A program made the translations under genes and the position numbers. A DNA stretch of 13,393 nt, from assembly GCA_044433415.1 (NCBI GenBank), contig JAWXTP010000079.1:1-13393 (forward strand). The letters run 5' to 3'. The stretch's first letter is position 1, and the number at the start of each line of letters is the position of its first letter. This document shows, piece after piece, positions 5,938 through 12,828 of this stretch. This DNA is from JAWXTP01 sp044433415 (GTDB lineage Bacteria; Bacteroidota; Bacteroidia; Bacteroidales; Rikenellaceae). Under the pieces are notes generated by a model, which was not told the DNA's origin, ran no database searches, and saw only the letters and a list, made by a program, of their open reading frames with translations.

Positions 5938-6579
5938 TTATAACTGATTTAACCAATTTGTAAATCTAGCACATAGGTCTTTATCTGTATTAAATAACCT
6001 TTTATTTATAGCAGTACCTAATGATTGCCCTGGCTCATCCTGCCATGCTAACCACGTGTGAATAGTCGCTTTGGATTTATGTACAGGTTTATATATCCCA
6101 GGATAAATATTTTTATCTAATTCTAATTTTTCAATAATATCTTGTGCCTCTTTGTAAAGATTATTATTATCATTAATTAATGACATTAAGAAATCTTCAA
6201 GCATTCCAACATCTGAATTATTAGGCATAATCCAAACTCCAACTGTAATATCATTACAATCTTTAGGTTTTATTACAATTCCTGTATTAGGTAAAATAGT
6301 TTTATGATTTACATCAGGAAATTTACCACTTCGTATAAGTATATCTCTAATTGACTGCCATGCAGATGCAAAATTAGTATCTGCATCAATAATAACCCAG
6401 ATTTTATTAAACTGATTTGTTGATTTAAGATAAGTCTTAAGTGCTATTTTGAGCGTATTAATACTATTCTCAGCTTCTATCTCAAAATTTTTAGTTATGC
6501 CACAAATAGGACATAACTCACCTATAACATACATCTCACTTTTCCCCTCAACAAGCAACAATGACTTTTTATCTTCCAT
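5938..6579 (-). CDS. DUF3226-like, TOPRIM-type protein, partner of the AAA15 ATPase
   Basis: The 213-aa protein begins with LLLVEGKSE (7-15), resembling the first TOPRIM motif with Glu11 as the metal ligand. VIIDADTN (62-69) resembles the DxD motif (Asp65, Asp67). Later blocks are GVWIMPNNSDVGMLEDFL (114-131) and ATIHTWLAWQDEPG (171-184), which I recognise as typical of DUF3226. A TOPRIM fold suggests metal-dependent nucleic acid cleavage. The start codon lies 2 nt after the ATPase stop, which implies coupled translation and joint function. OLD proteins fuse an ABC-type ATPase to a TOPRIM nuclease, and PARIS has them as two genes (AriA/AriB, the latter DUF4435). This pair has the two-gene layout with a different TOPRIM family. 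A defence role is inferred. Confidence 0.75.
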   Translation of the reverse strand: MEDKKSLLLVEGKSEMYVIGELCPICGITKNFEIEAENSINTLKIALKTYLKSTNQFNKIWVIIDADTNFASAWQSIRDILIRSGKFPDVNHKTILPNTGIVIKPKDCNDITVGVWIMPNNSDVGMLEDFLMSLINDNNNLYKEAQDIIEKLELDKNIYPGIYKPVHKSKATIHTWLAWQDEPGQSLGTAINKRLFNTDKDLCARFTNWLNQL

Positions 6580-6581
6580 AA

Positions 6582-7691
6582 CTACCTAACCTCTATATTA
6601 CTTGTTGAAATATAATCTAACTCATCAGGTTCATCATACTCTACAGAAACTATATCTCCATCACGATTTTCCAACCTTATAAGTTTACCGTCACCACTTG
6701 CATCAGCCTTTATGAAACTCTTTATACAATCATCACTATGTGTTGTTGCAAACACCTGTATGTTCAAAACGTTTGCAAGATGATAAATTACCTCCCATAA
6801 CTTTGTTTGGACAGAATAATGAAGTCCATTATCAAATTCATCAACCAATAAAACGCCTCCTTTACAGTTTAGCATCGCTAGCATAATAGTTAAAATCCTA
6901 TTTATACCATCTCCCATAGTGGAAAGACGATAACGCTTGGCACTACCTTTATATACTACTATAGGAACTCTATTGTCTTCTTTCGAATTAGGTGAGCTAT
7001 AAAATTTCAGAAAATTAATCGCTTCAATTTGAGGTTCTATGATATTCAAAGCATGTATCAACTCTTGCTCAAGGTCTGTTAAGGCTATTGCATCAAAATA
7101 GTTTGGATTATCTATACTTGAGGTACTCGACGTGTGCACATATTGATAGTTTACTTTTTTATTATCAAAAAATCTAGAACGCATATTGGCGAAAGAAGAA
7201 AGATATTCTTGTTTAGCATTTTTAGTTATCATTAAACCTTGTTGTGCATTTAATCCCAAATACTCATCCCCTGCTTCTAAGACTCTTCTTCTTCTCACAC
7301 TATCCCCATTATTCTCTGTAAACCATTCTTCTACAACGTTTACCATCTCAACAAGAAGAGTATTTTTATTACCTTGATATAATGTTTCTATCTCAATTTT
7401 CTTAGAATCCTCATAATCTAGATTATTATAAAGTGTTAAAAAATTATCTCTTTCTCTTTCTCCAGCTACACCGTCATAATAATTAGTATACCTAATTCTA
7501 TCCTCTAAACCTCTCATTTCAAAGATTTTTTTAAATTGTGCGATATCTCCACCAGAAACAACAATAGAAATAGCCTCCAATAAAGTAGATTTACCAGAAT
7601 TATTCATTCCAACAATAAGATTTACTTTTGATAGTGAAGCTATCTTTAAATCTCTAAGATTCTTGTAGTTTTTAATCGATATACTATCCAT
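6582..7691 (-). CDS. AAA15/OLD-like ATPase (SMC/ABC-type P-loop)
   Basis: The 369-aa protein has the N-terminal strand typical of RecF/OLD/SMC-like ATPases (ISIKNYKNLRDLKI, 4-17). Walker A is GMNNSGKST (28-36). An insert of ~190 residues follows with no recognised domain. The ABC signature-like LSTMGDGINR is at 256-265, Walker B with D-loop LLVDEFDNGLH at 281-291, and the H-switch TTHSDD at 316-321. No TOPRIM domain is fused; it is supplied by the next gene. AT-rich codon use and several Asn/Asp-rich stretches set it and its partner slightly apart from nadE. A promoter is visible 113 bp upstream. The likely role is an ATP-dependent sensor or loader for the partner, as in OLD, Gabija or PARIS systems; this is inferred. 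Confidence 0.88.
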   Translation of the reverse strand: MDSISIKNYKNLRDLKIASLSKVNLIVGMNNSGKSTLLEAISIVVSGGDIAQFKKIFEMRGLEDRIRYTNYYDGVAGERERDNFLTLYNNLDYEDSKKIEIETLYQGNKNTLLVEMVNVVEEWFTENNGDSVRRRRVLEAGDEYLGLNAQQGLMITKNAKQEYLSSFANMRSRFFDNKKVNYQYVHTSSTSSIDNPNYFDAIALTDLEQELIHALNIIEPQIEAINFLKFYSSPNSKEDNRVPIVVYKGSAKRYRLSTMGDGINRILTIMLAMLNCKGGVLLVDEFDNGLHYSVQTKLWEVIYHLANVLNIQVFATTHSDDCIKSFIKADASGDGKLIRLENRDGDIVSVEYDEPDELDYISTSNIEVR

Positions 7692-7803
7692 AATATTTTA
7701 TTTAATTCAATTTTAGAGAATAAATAACGCTATTTTCTCATGCGTTAACAACCGAGATAAATGTCTTTTAAAGAGCAGTTCCCGTAATTATAAAACACAT
7801 ATA

Positions 7804-7834
7804 CAAATGTACAAAATTTATTTTATATATCAAT
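7804..7834 (-). promoter_or_regulatory. Bacteroidota-type promoter for the ATPase/TOPRIM/nadE operon
   Basis: On the minus strand, ATTG (7834-7831) is followed by 19 bp and TACATTTG (7811-7804), a full match to the -7 box TAnnTTTG. Transcription would begin near 7797, giving a leader of ~105 nt. The rest of the gap 7692-7970 is AT-rich and holds the rfbB terminator and one lone GACAAGCG half-site, with no supported gene. Confidence 0.6.
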
Positions 7835-7866
7835 GAAACTATCTTGCCAAAATTTAGTGAGAGGGA

Positions 7867-7880
7867 GTGACAAGCGTGGA
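7867..7880. repeat. Lone palindrome half-site, GTGACAAGCGTGGA
   Basis: It shares GACAAGCGTGGA with the reverse complement of the half-site near 608-620, and GACAAGCG with the three palindromes. No inverted partner or heptad array is next to it here. It may be a remnant of the palindrome family, or chance similarity. Confidence 0.4.
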
Positions 7881-7923
7881 AAAATTACTGTATAAATACT
7901 GCTCTGCTGAGCCTATTAATATA

Positions 7924-7964
7924 AAAAACAGAAAATCCATAAAGTTAATGAATTTTCTGTTTTT
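7924..7964 (-). terminator. Intrinsic terminator after rfbB
   Basis: AAAAACAGAAAAT (7924-7936) pairs perfectly with ATTTTCTGTTTTT (7952-7964), 13 bp, and the pairing can extend into the loop. On the minus strand it is followed by a run of T, then ATATT. It begins 7 nt after the rfbB stop. The stem is GC-poor, but the U-tract is good. Confidence 0.75.
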
Positions 7965-7970
7965 ATTTTA

Positions 7971-9035
7971 CTACCTATCTTTATACATACCTTCGTAATA
8001 TTTCTCATACTCACCTGAGGTGATGTTGTCCATCCACTCTTGATTATCGAGATACCATTTTACCGTTTTCTCTATGCCTTCTTCAAATTGGAGGCTAGGC
8101 TCCCAACCTAACTCATTCTTTAACTTATTAGAATCTATCGCATATCGTAAGTCATGCCCTGCTCTATCTGTCACATAAGTTATAAGACTTAGGCTGTGCC
8201 CCTCAGCATTGCCTAACAGCTTATCTACTGTGGCAATGATAACCTTTATAAGATCTATATTTTTCCATTCATTAAAGCCACCTATGTTATAAGTGTCACT
8301 TAACTTACCCTCATGGAAGATGATATCTATAGCGCGTGCGTGATCCTCTACATACAACCAGTCTCTCACATTCTCACCTGCTCCATAAACAGGTAAAGAC
8401 TTACTATGACGGATGTTATTGACAAATAAAGGAATCAGCTTCTCAGGAAATTGATAAGGTCCATAGTTATTAGAACAGTTAGTCACTACTGTAGGCATAC
8501 CATAAGTATCAGCAAAAGCTCTCACAAAATGGTCTGACGATGCCTTAGAAGCTGAATATGGAGAATGTGGATCGTAAGAAGTCTCCTCAGTGAAGAAAGT
8601 GCCATCAAACTCTAAAGTACCATAAACTTCATCTGTGGAGATATGGTAAAAACGTTTCCCCTCAAAGTCTCCATTCCACTGATTTTTGGCAGCCTGCAAC
8701 AACGACAGCGTACCCATAACATTAGTTTGTGCAAAAGTAAAAGGATCCTTTATTGAACGGTCTACATGGCTCTCAGCAGCTAGATGTATCACTCCATCAA
8801 CATTGTATTGAGCAAATAAAGCTACCATAACTTCAAAATCACAAATATCAGCCTTCACAAAAGTGTAGTTAGGCGCATTCTCTACATCTACAAGGTTGGC
8901 AAGGTTACCTGCATAAGTAAGTTTATCAACATTAATAATGTGATAATCAGGATATTTATTTACAAACAAGCGAACAACATGACTTCCTATGAAACCTGCT
9001 CCACCTGTGATAATTATATTTCTATTAAATGACAT
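7971..9035 (-). CDS. rfbB: dTDP-glucose 4,6-dehydratase
   Basis: The 354-aa cytoplasmic enzyme of the extended SDR family converts dTDP-glucose to dTDP-4-keto-6-deoxyglucose using bound NAD+. The NAD-binding glycine motif is TGGAGFIG (10-17). The catalytic Thr-Asp-Glu are 134-136 in STDEVYG, and Tyr160/Lys164 form YSASK. HLAAESHVDRSI (84-95), TNCSNNYGPYQFPEKLIP (185-202), RDWLYVEDHARAI (224-236) and RAGHDLRYAID (291-301) are family signatures. It is the second step of the dTDP-L-rhamnose pathway and the last gene of the rfbACB operon. It starts 25 nt after rfbC and is followed by an intrinsic terminator. Confidence 0.96.
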   Translation of the reverse strand: MSFNRNIIITGGAGFIGSHVVRLFVNKYPDYHIINVDKLTYAGNLANLVDVENAPNYTFVKADICDFEVMVALFAQYNVDGVIHLAAESHVDRSIKDPFTFAQTNVMGTLSLLQAAKNQWNGDFEGKRFYHISTDEVYGTLEFDGTFFTEETSYDPHSPYSASKASSDHFVRAFADTYGMPTVVTNCSNNYGPYQFPEKLIPLFVNNIRHSKSLPVYGAGENVRDWLYVEDHARAIDIIFHEGKLSDTYNIGGFNEWKNIDLIKVIIATVDKLLGNAEGHSLSLITYVTDRAGHDLRYAIDSNKLKNELGWEPSLQFEEGIEKTVKWYLDNQEWMDNITSGEYEKYYEGMYKDR

Positions 9036-9060
9036 AATTTATAACTTATTAAACTAGACT

Positions 9061-9636
9061 CTACTGCTCGTAATAGTCTATATCATAACTAAAAGGAGAA
9101 TCAAAATCTGCTAACAACGGATTTAGCATATCTTTCTCAGACAAAATAGCATCTTTAACGTCTATACCCCAATCAATACCTAAATCAGGGTCATTCCACA
9201 TAATAGCACCCTCAGACTCTTTAGAATAGAAATTGTCGCATTTATATTGGAAGATAACCTCCTCAGATAATACTACAAATCCATGAGCAAAACCACGCGG
9301 GATAAATAATTGGCGGTAGTTGTCTTCTGAAAGTTCTACAGCTACATATTTACCAAAGGTTGGTGAGCCACTGCGTATATCTACTGCCACATCTAACACT
9401 TTACCTTTGGTAACACGTACTAGTTTACTTTGAGCATAGGGAGCTTTCTGGAAATGTAAACCTCTCAGCACTCCATACTTAGAAAAACTTTGGTTATCTT
9501 GAATAAATGTTGTCTTACAAACTTTCTCTTCAAATTCACGTTGTGAAAAAGACTCATAAAAATAACCTCTATCATCTCCAAACACGCGAGGTTCAATAAT
9601 TACAACACCTTCGATATCTGTTTTTACTACTTCCAT
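9061..9636 (-). CDS. rfbC: dTDP-4-dehydrorhamnose 3,5-epimerase
   Basis: The 191-aa cupin-fold enzyme epimerises C3 and C5 of dTDP-4-keto-6-deoxyglucose, the third step toward dTDP-L-rhamnose. Signatures are FGDDRGYFYESF (19-30), GVLRGLHFQ (55-63) with the catalytic base His61, KLVRVTKGKVLDVAVDIR (71-88), and FIPRGFAHGF (111-120). Tyr131 of QYKCDNFY is in the position of the catalytic tyrosine. The length is standard. Its start codon overlaps the rfbA stop by one base (TAATG), so translation is probably coupled. Confidence 0.96.
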   Translation of the reverse strand: MEVVKTDIEGVVIIEPRVFGDDRGYFYESFSQREFEEKVCKTTFIQDNQSFSKYGVLRGLHFQKAPYAQSKLVRVTKGKVLDVAVDIRSGSPTFGKYVAVELSEDNYRQLFIPRGFAHGFVVLSEEVIFQYKCDNFYSKESEGAIMWNDPDLGIDWGIDVKDAILSEKDMLNPLLADFDSPFSYDIDYYEQ

Positions 9637-10526
9637 TATTTAGCTGATTTTAATTCGTCAATAACTTTTAGTAAATATTGACCGTATTGGTTTTTAATCA
9701 TAGGCTGAGCTAAAGAACGCATCTTTTCCTCAGTAATCCAACCATGACGATAGGCTATACCTTCTAAGCACGCTATTTTTAAACCCTGACGTTTTTCTAT
9801 AACCTCTACAAAAGTTGAAGCCTCAGAAAGAGAGTCGTGAGTACCTGTGTCAAGCCAAGCGAAGCCACGACCTAGGGTTTGCACCTTAAGTTCTCCATCA
9901 TGTAGGAACTGCTGGTTAACAGTTGTTATTTCTAGTTCTCCACGCGATGAAGGAGTTATATTTTTTGCTACATCTATCACCTTATTAGGGTAGAAATATA
10001 AACCTACAACAGCATAATGTGATTTAGGTTCAGCAGGTTTCTCCTCTATAGATAAACAATTACCTTTATCATCAAATTCTGCAACACCATAACGCTCAGG
10101 GTCAGCAACCCAATAGCCAAAAACTGTAGCTTTATTATCTTCTTCAGCAGCACGCACTGATTCTTTAAGGGCAGCAGTAAAACCACTTCCATAAAAGATA
10201 TTATCCCCTAACACAAGACATGCTGAATCATCACCTATAAACTCCTCACCTATAATAAAGGCTTGAGCTAGACCATCAGGTGAAGGTTGCTCTGCATAGG
10301 TAAATTCTACGCCATAATCTGAGCCATCACCCAAAAGACGTTTAAAACCAGGTAAGTCAGTAGGAGTTGATATTATCAAAATTTCCCTAATTCCAGCTAA
10401 CATCAAAACTGAAATCGGATAGTAAACCATAGGCTTATCATAAATAGGCAGCAGCTGTTTGCTAACACCTTTAGTAATAGGGTACAAACGTGTACCCGAG
10501 CCTCCTGCTAAAACTATTCCTTTCAT
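9636..10526 (-). CDS. rfbA: Glucose-1-phosphate thymidylyltransferase
   Basis: The 296-aa enzyme forms dTDP-glucose from dTTP and glucose-1-phosphate, the first step of the pathway, and is usually feedback-inhibited by dTDP-rhamnose. The nucleotide-binding loop is LAGGSGTRL (6-14), followed by SKQLLPIYDKPM (22-33). Further signatures are LGDNIFYG (106-113) with metal-binding Asp108, SIEEKP (159-164), and GRGFAWLDTGTHDSL (219-233). It is the first gene of rfbACB and follows a well-formed promoter. No rfbD (reductase for the last step) occurs in the window. Confidence 0.97.
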   Translation of the reverse strand: MKGIVLAGGSGTRLYPITKGVSKQLLPIYDKPMVYYPISVLMLAGIREILIISTPTDLPGFKRLLGDGSDYGVEFTYAEQPSPDGLAQAFIIGEEFIGDDSACLVLGDNIFYGSGFTAALKESVRAAEEDNKATVFGYWVADPERYGVAEFDDKGNCLSIEEKPAEPKSHYAVVGLYFYPNKVIDVAKNITPSSRGELEITTVNQQFLHDGELKVQTLGRGFAWLDTGTHDSLSEASTFVEVIEKRQGLKIACLEGIAYRHGWITEEKMRSLAQPMIKNQYGQYLLKVIDELKSAK

Positions 10527-10604
10527 TTGTTATAATTATTTAAAACCTGTTTCTAAAAGTTTTCTTATACATACCATCCCTTCTTAGGGAACTAGTATCC
10601 CTCA

Positions 10605-10635
10605 CAAAAGTACACAAATAATCATAAAAAACAAA
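10605..10635 (-). promoter_or_regulatory. Bacteroidota-type promoter of the rfbACB operon
   Basis: On the minus strand, TTTG (10635-10632) is followed by 19 bp and TACTTTTG (10612-10605), matching both promoter boxes. Transcription would begin near 10598, giving a leader of ~70 nt. The leader contains a small hairpin, AGGGA-N7-TCCCT (about 10587-10603), close to the 5' end. Confidence 0.7.
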
Positions 10636-10690
10636 ATATGACTTAGCTTTGGCAGGCTAGGTATATGAAAGATTAAGTAGGGTAAAATAA

Positions 10691-10736
10691 TTAATGCCCA
10701 ATAAAAACTAAAATCCTAGTTTTTATTGGGCATTAA
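10691..10736 (-). terminator. Strong hairpin terminator after the phage tail module
   Basis: The perfect 20-bp stem (10691-10710 with 10717-10736) has a 6-nt loop, AAATCC. It contains the block TAATGCCCAATAAAAACTA and its complement. On the minus strand it is followed by TTATTTTA, an imperfect U-tract. It lies 7 bp after the stop of the small gene 10743-10856 and separates the tail module from the rfb promoter. Confidence 0.8.
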
Positions 10737-10742
10737 AATTAC

Positions 10743-10856
10743 TTATAACAATAGAGACACAACCATTGAAACAAGTACTCCACAACCAAAGTAAAGGTAT
10801 TTTTCGTTACCTTCTGTTGTGAAATAAACTACAAGTCTTTCATAAAGATTTTTCAT
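10743..10856 (-). CDS. 37-aa single-pass membrane peptide
   Basis: The frame reads MKNLYERLVVYFTTEGNEK, then a hydrophobic segment (YLYFGCGVLVSMVVSLLL, residues 20-37), and stops at TAA. It is not a recognised family. The pattern EKYLYF-x-x-GVL-x-S resembles the start of small phage membrane proteins of the DKxLHF-x-AG type, so it could be a shortened version. It lies between the 125-aa phage gene (66 bp upstream) and a strong terminator, in the same direction, which supports it being expressed as the last gene of the tail module. The function is unknown; holin-like activity would be a guess. Confidence 0.55.
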   Translation of the reverse strand: MKNLYERLVVYFTTEGNEKYLYFGCGVLVSMVVSLLL

Positions 10857-10922
10857 AATGCATTTTATTAATTAATAAATCAATCAATCAGGTAAACTTT
10901 TAAAAGCTAAATTTCCAGAAGT

Positions 10923-11300
10923 TTACTTTTTATTATCATTCCATTCAGCAAAATCTTCTTTAATTTGCTGTTTTATTGCTTTACGTTCAGTTAAGAATGT
11001 GGTATACAGAAGAGAGTAGCTAGCATCTAATATACCTAGCTGAGCAGCTTGGTAATCATTAAGCAGTTTTTGTTCAACACCACTTCCCCAAATGAAATTT
11101 ACCACTTGTTCTGTTATACTATTTTCGGTTGGTGTATTCCACACCACCACTTCAAAGCAGCTCCACGACGTATAAGCACCTTGCTCAGTTACAGCAGATT
11201 CTGCAATTTCTTCAATACCCCAACGGTAGAGGTAAGAACCATTTCCCACAGCCTTAATAGCTGTAGGTTTACTATCATATTTTACTTTCTTCATAATCAT
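10923..11300 (-). CDS. Phage tail-associated protein, hypothetical
   Basis: The 125-aa soluble protein has KPTAIKAVGNGSYLYRW (11-27), VEQKLLNDYQAAQLGILDASY (75-95, minus the first residue) and FLTERKAIKQQI (102-113). I recognise this kind of protein from Bacteroides prophage tail regions, where it follows fibre genes. No enzymatic motif is visible, and a fibre-assembly or capping role is only inferred from position. It starts 22 nt after the fibre gene stop. ATG at 11300 is used here, but the second ATG at 11294 (MKKVKYDSK) is equally likely. Confidence 0.7.
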   Translation of the reverse strand: MIMKKVKYDSKPTAIKAVGNGSYLYRWGIEEIAESAVTEQGAYTSWSCFEVVVWNTPTENSITEQVVNFIWGSGVEQKLLNDYQAAQLGILDASYSLLYTTFLTERKAIKQQIKEDFAEWNDNKK

Positions 11301-11322
11301 TTAATTTGGGGAGTTCTAATAA

Positions 11323-12828
11323 TTAAAAGGCACCTCCATTCGGATGGAAACAAAGCCTTGACCCTATATAAAACGTGGTAAACGTACATATCCTAAAGGT
11401 ATTGGTAAATGCTAAACCTGAATAACTGTCAAGATTAGCTCTACCTCCAAATTGAACTGCACGAATAGATGAACTAGACACATCTGTATAGTGATAGTCG
11501 CAATAATAAGTAGATGAACTACCTCCATTACCACATTCTAGATGCATCAGATCGCCATGCTCTCCAAAGATTAACTCTTTTACAAAAACACTATTAACCC
11601 TATACTCATCACCTCTATATTCATAACCATCATAACTATCAGCAAGAGTTGTAGGACTTGCAAAATATGAAGTTCCTTTTGCTACAAATACACGAGATTG
11701 ACCTGAGTAATCTCCTTCATAACTATCTGTGCGAATATCTACAAAGATACCGTCAACCCATTTAAACAAATGCCCAAAAAGGTTTTCTATACCCCTATAT
11801 CTATTTGCATAAGTAGATATAGTAACCTCATTTGTTTCATCATACACCTCATACAACACCTGTCCTGTACCATTACCAAGACTATCAGTATGTCCACAAG
11901 GAATAAATGGTGAATAACTATTCAAATTATTCCAATCATCTGAGGTCACTGTAGTAGGTCCATCACCTAAGCCACCCTGCTTATAACCTTCTGCTGTAAG
12001 CTCAGCATTAACTGCTGCCTGACTATCAAGAGTAGCATATTCAACCGTAAAAAGCCAGAATATAGCCTTATGAGCTTCATAAGTCATACAGTTCCACTCG
12101 ACACTATCCGTCTTTCGGTTCCTTGCATTAGTACGAAAGTTTGTTAATGACATGGCTACTGCTGGTCTTCCTAAAAATGTACGATATGTTTCGTCATAAT
12201 CTGCATTATTATTTCCCCCTCTATAATCTGCTGTTAGATTTACTACCGATGCTAGAGTTGAAGTCGTACGATTCATAGTTGCCTCGTATGCTGAAACATA
12301 CATCTTAGGGACTAGAGTATATTCAGCCAAAGGATACAATGACACCATCACCTTGCGTAAAGTACCATCAGTCACAAACTTACGATAGTGATCAGGAATC
12401 TCCACCATTACTTGACCTACGGATCCATCCCTTACAGAATCTTCCCAACTACCGCTAGGTAAATATTCAACAACATCTCCATTATCATTCAACAAACACC
12501 CTTTCATAGCACTTTGTATAGGCAGTGTTTTATGTAATGAAACATTACCTATACGCGTACACTCAGGTGCTGACACTGTAGTATCAAACTGAATTCCATA
12601 AGCTAACAACTCCTCTAAATCAATATCTCCTTTAAGTAAGAAGTTGTCTGTTACTGCTTTTTGACTCATCACATCAGATGTAGAATCTCCCACATTTTGT
12701 ACTACATCAGGTAATGCTTCTAATGTAGCTTCTAACGACTGGTCTTTCCCAGAATCATAGACTGCATTTGTAGTAGTCACAGGTGCAACTACTACATCAT
12801 TTTGCTTTAAATAAACTTTATTTGCCAT
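11323..12828 (-). CDS. Phage tail fibre/receptor-binding protein with C-type-lectin-like C-terminus (possible DGR target)
   Basis: The 501-aa protein begins with VYLKQNDVVVAPVTTTNAVY (5-24) and VGDSTSDVMSQKAVTD (46-61), typical of Bacteroides phage tail proteins. The C-terminal half has YRGIENLFGHLFKWVDGI (344-361), typical of FGE-sulfatase/C-type-lectin-like folds. It ends in CNGGSSST-type loops, YYCDYHYT (441-448), RAVQFGG (456-462), GLAF (471-474) and IGSRLCF (488-494). This spacing resembles variable proteins of diversity-generating retroelements. The predicted role is binding host-cell surface ligands at the virion tail. Its ATG overlaps the stop of the upstream fibre gene by one base (TAATG). 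No reverse transcriptase lies in the window. Confidence 0.8.
   Translation of the reverse strand: MANKVYLKQNDVVVAPVTTTNAVYDSGKDQSLEATLEALPDVVQNVGDSTSDVMSQKAVTDNFLLKGDIDLEELLAYGIQFDTTVSAPECTRIGNVSLHKTLPIQSAMKGCLLNDNGDVVEYLPSGSWEDSVRDGSVGQVMVEIPDHYRKFVTDGTLRKVMVSLYPLAEYTLVPKMYVSAYEATMNRTTSTLASVVNLTADYRGGNNNADYDETYRTFLGRPAVAMSLTNFRTNARNRKTDSVEWNCMTYEAHKAIFWLFTVEYATLDSQAAVNAELTAEGYKQGGLGDGPTTVTSDDWNNLNSYSPFIPCGHTDSLGNGTGQVLYEVYDETNEVTISTYANRYRGIENLFGHLFKWVDGIFVDIRTDSYEGDYSGQSRVFVAKGTSYFASPTTLADSYDGYEYRGDEYRVNSVFVKELIFGEHGDLMHLECGNGGSSSTYYCDYHYTDVSSSSIRAVQFGGRANLDSYSGLAFTNTFRICTFTTFYIGSRLCFHPNGGAF
11347..11520 (-). other. Candidate DGR variable region
   Basis: This covers residues ~437-494 of the fibre protein. 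Many codons end in T or C and differ from an AAY codon only at the first two positions (TAT, TGC, GAC, CAC, AGT, ATT, CTT). This pattern results from adenine-directed mutagenesis of a template. It ends in the IGSRLCF block, as many variable regions do. Just after it, TCCAT-N4-ATGGA (11335-11348) can form a small hairpin, weaker than the 7-10 bp hairpins described for other DGRs. No template repeat was found in the window, so the assignment is tentative. Confidence 0.4.

Noticed and set aside
10527..10922. DGR template repeat or reverse transcriptase near the fibre gene
   Set aside because: No stretch similar to 11347-11520 and no frame with an RT motif was found here or elsewhere in the window.
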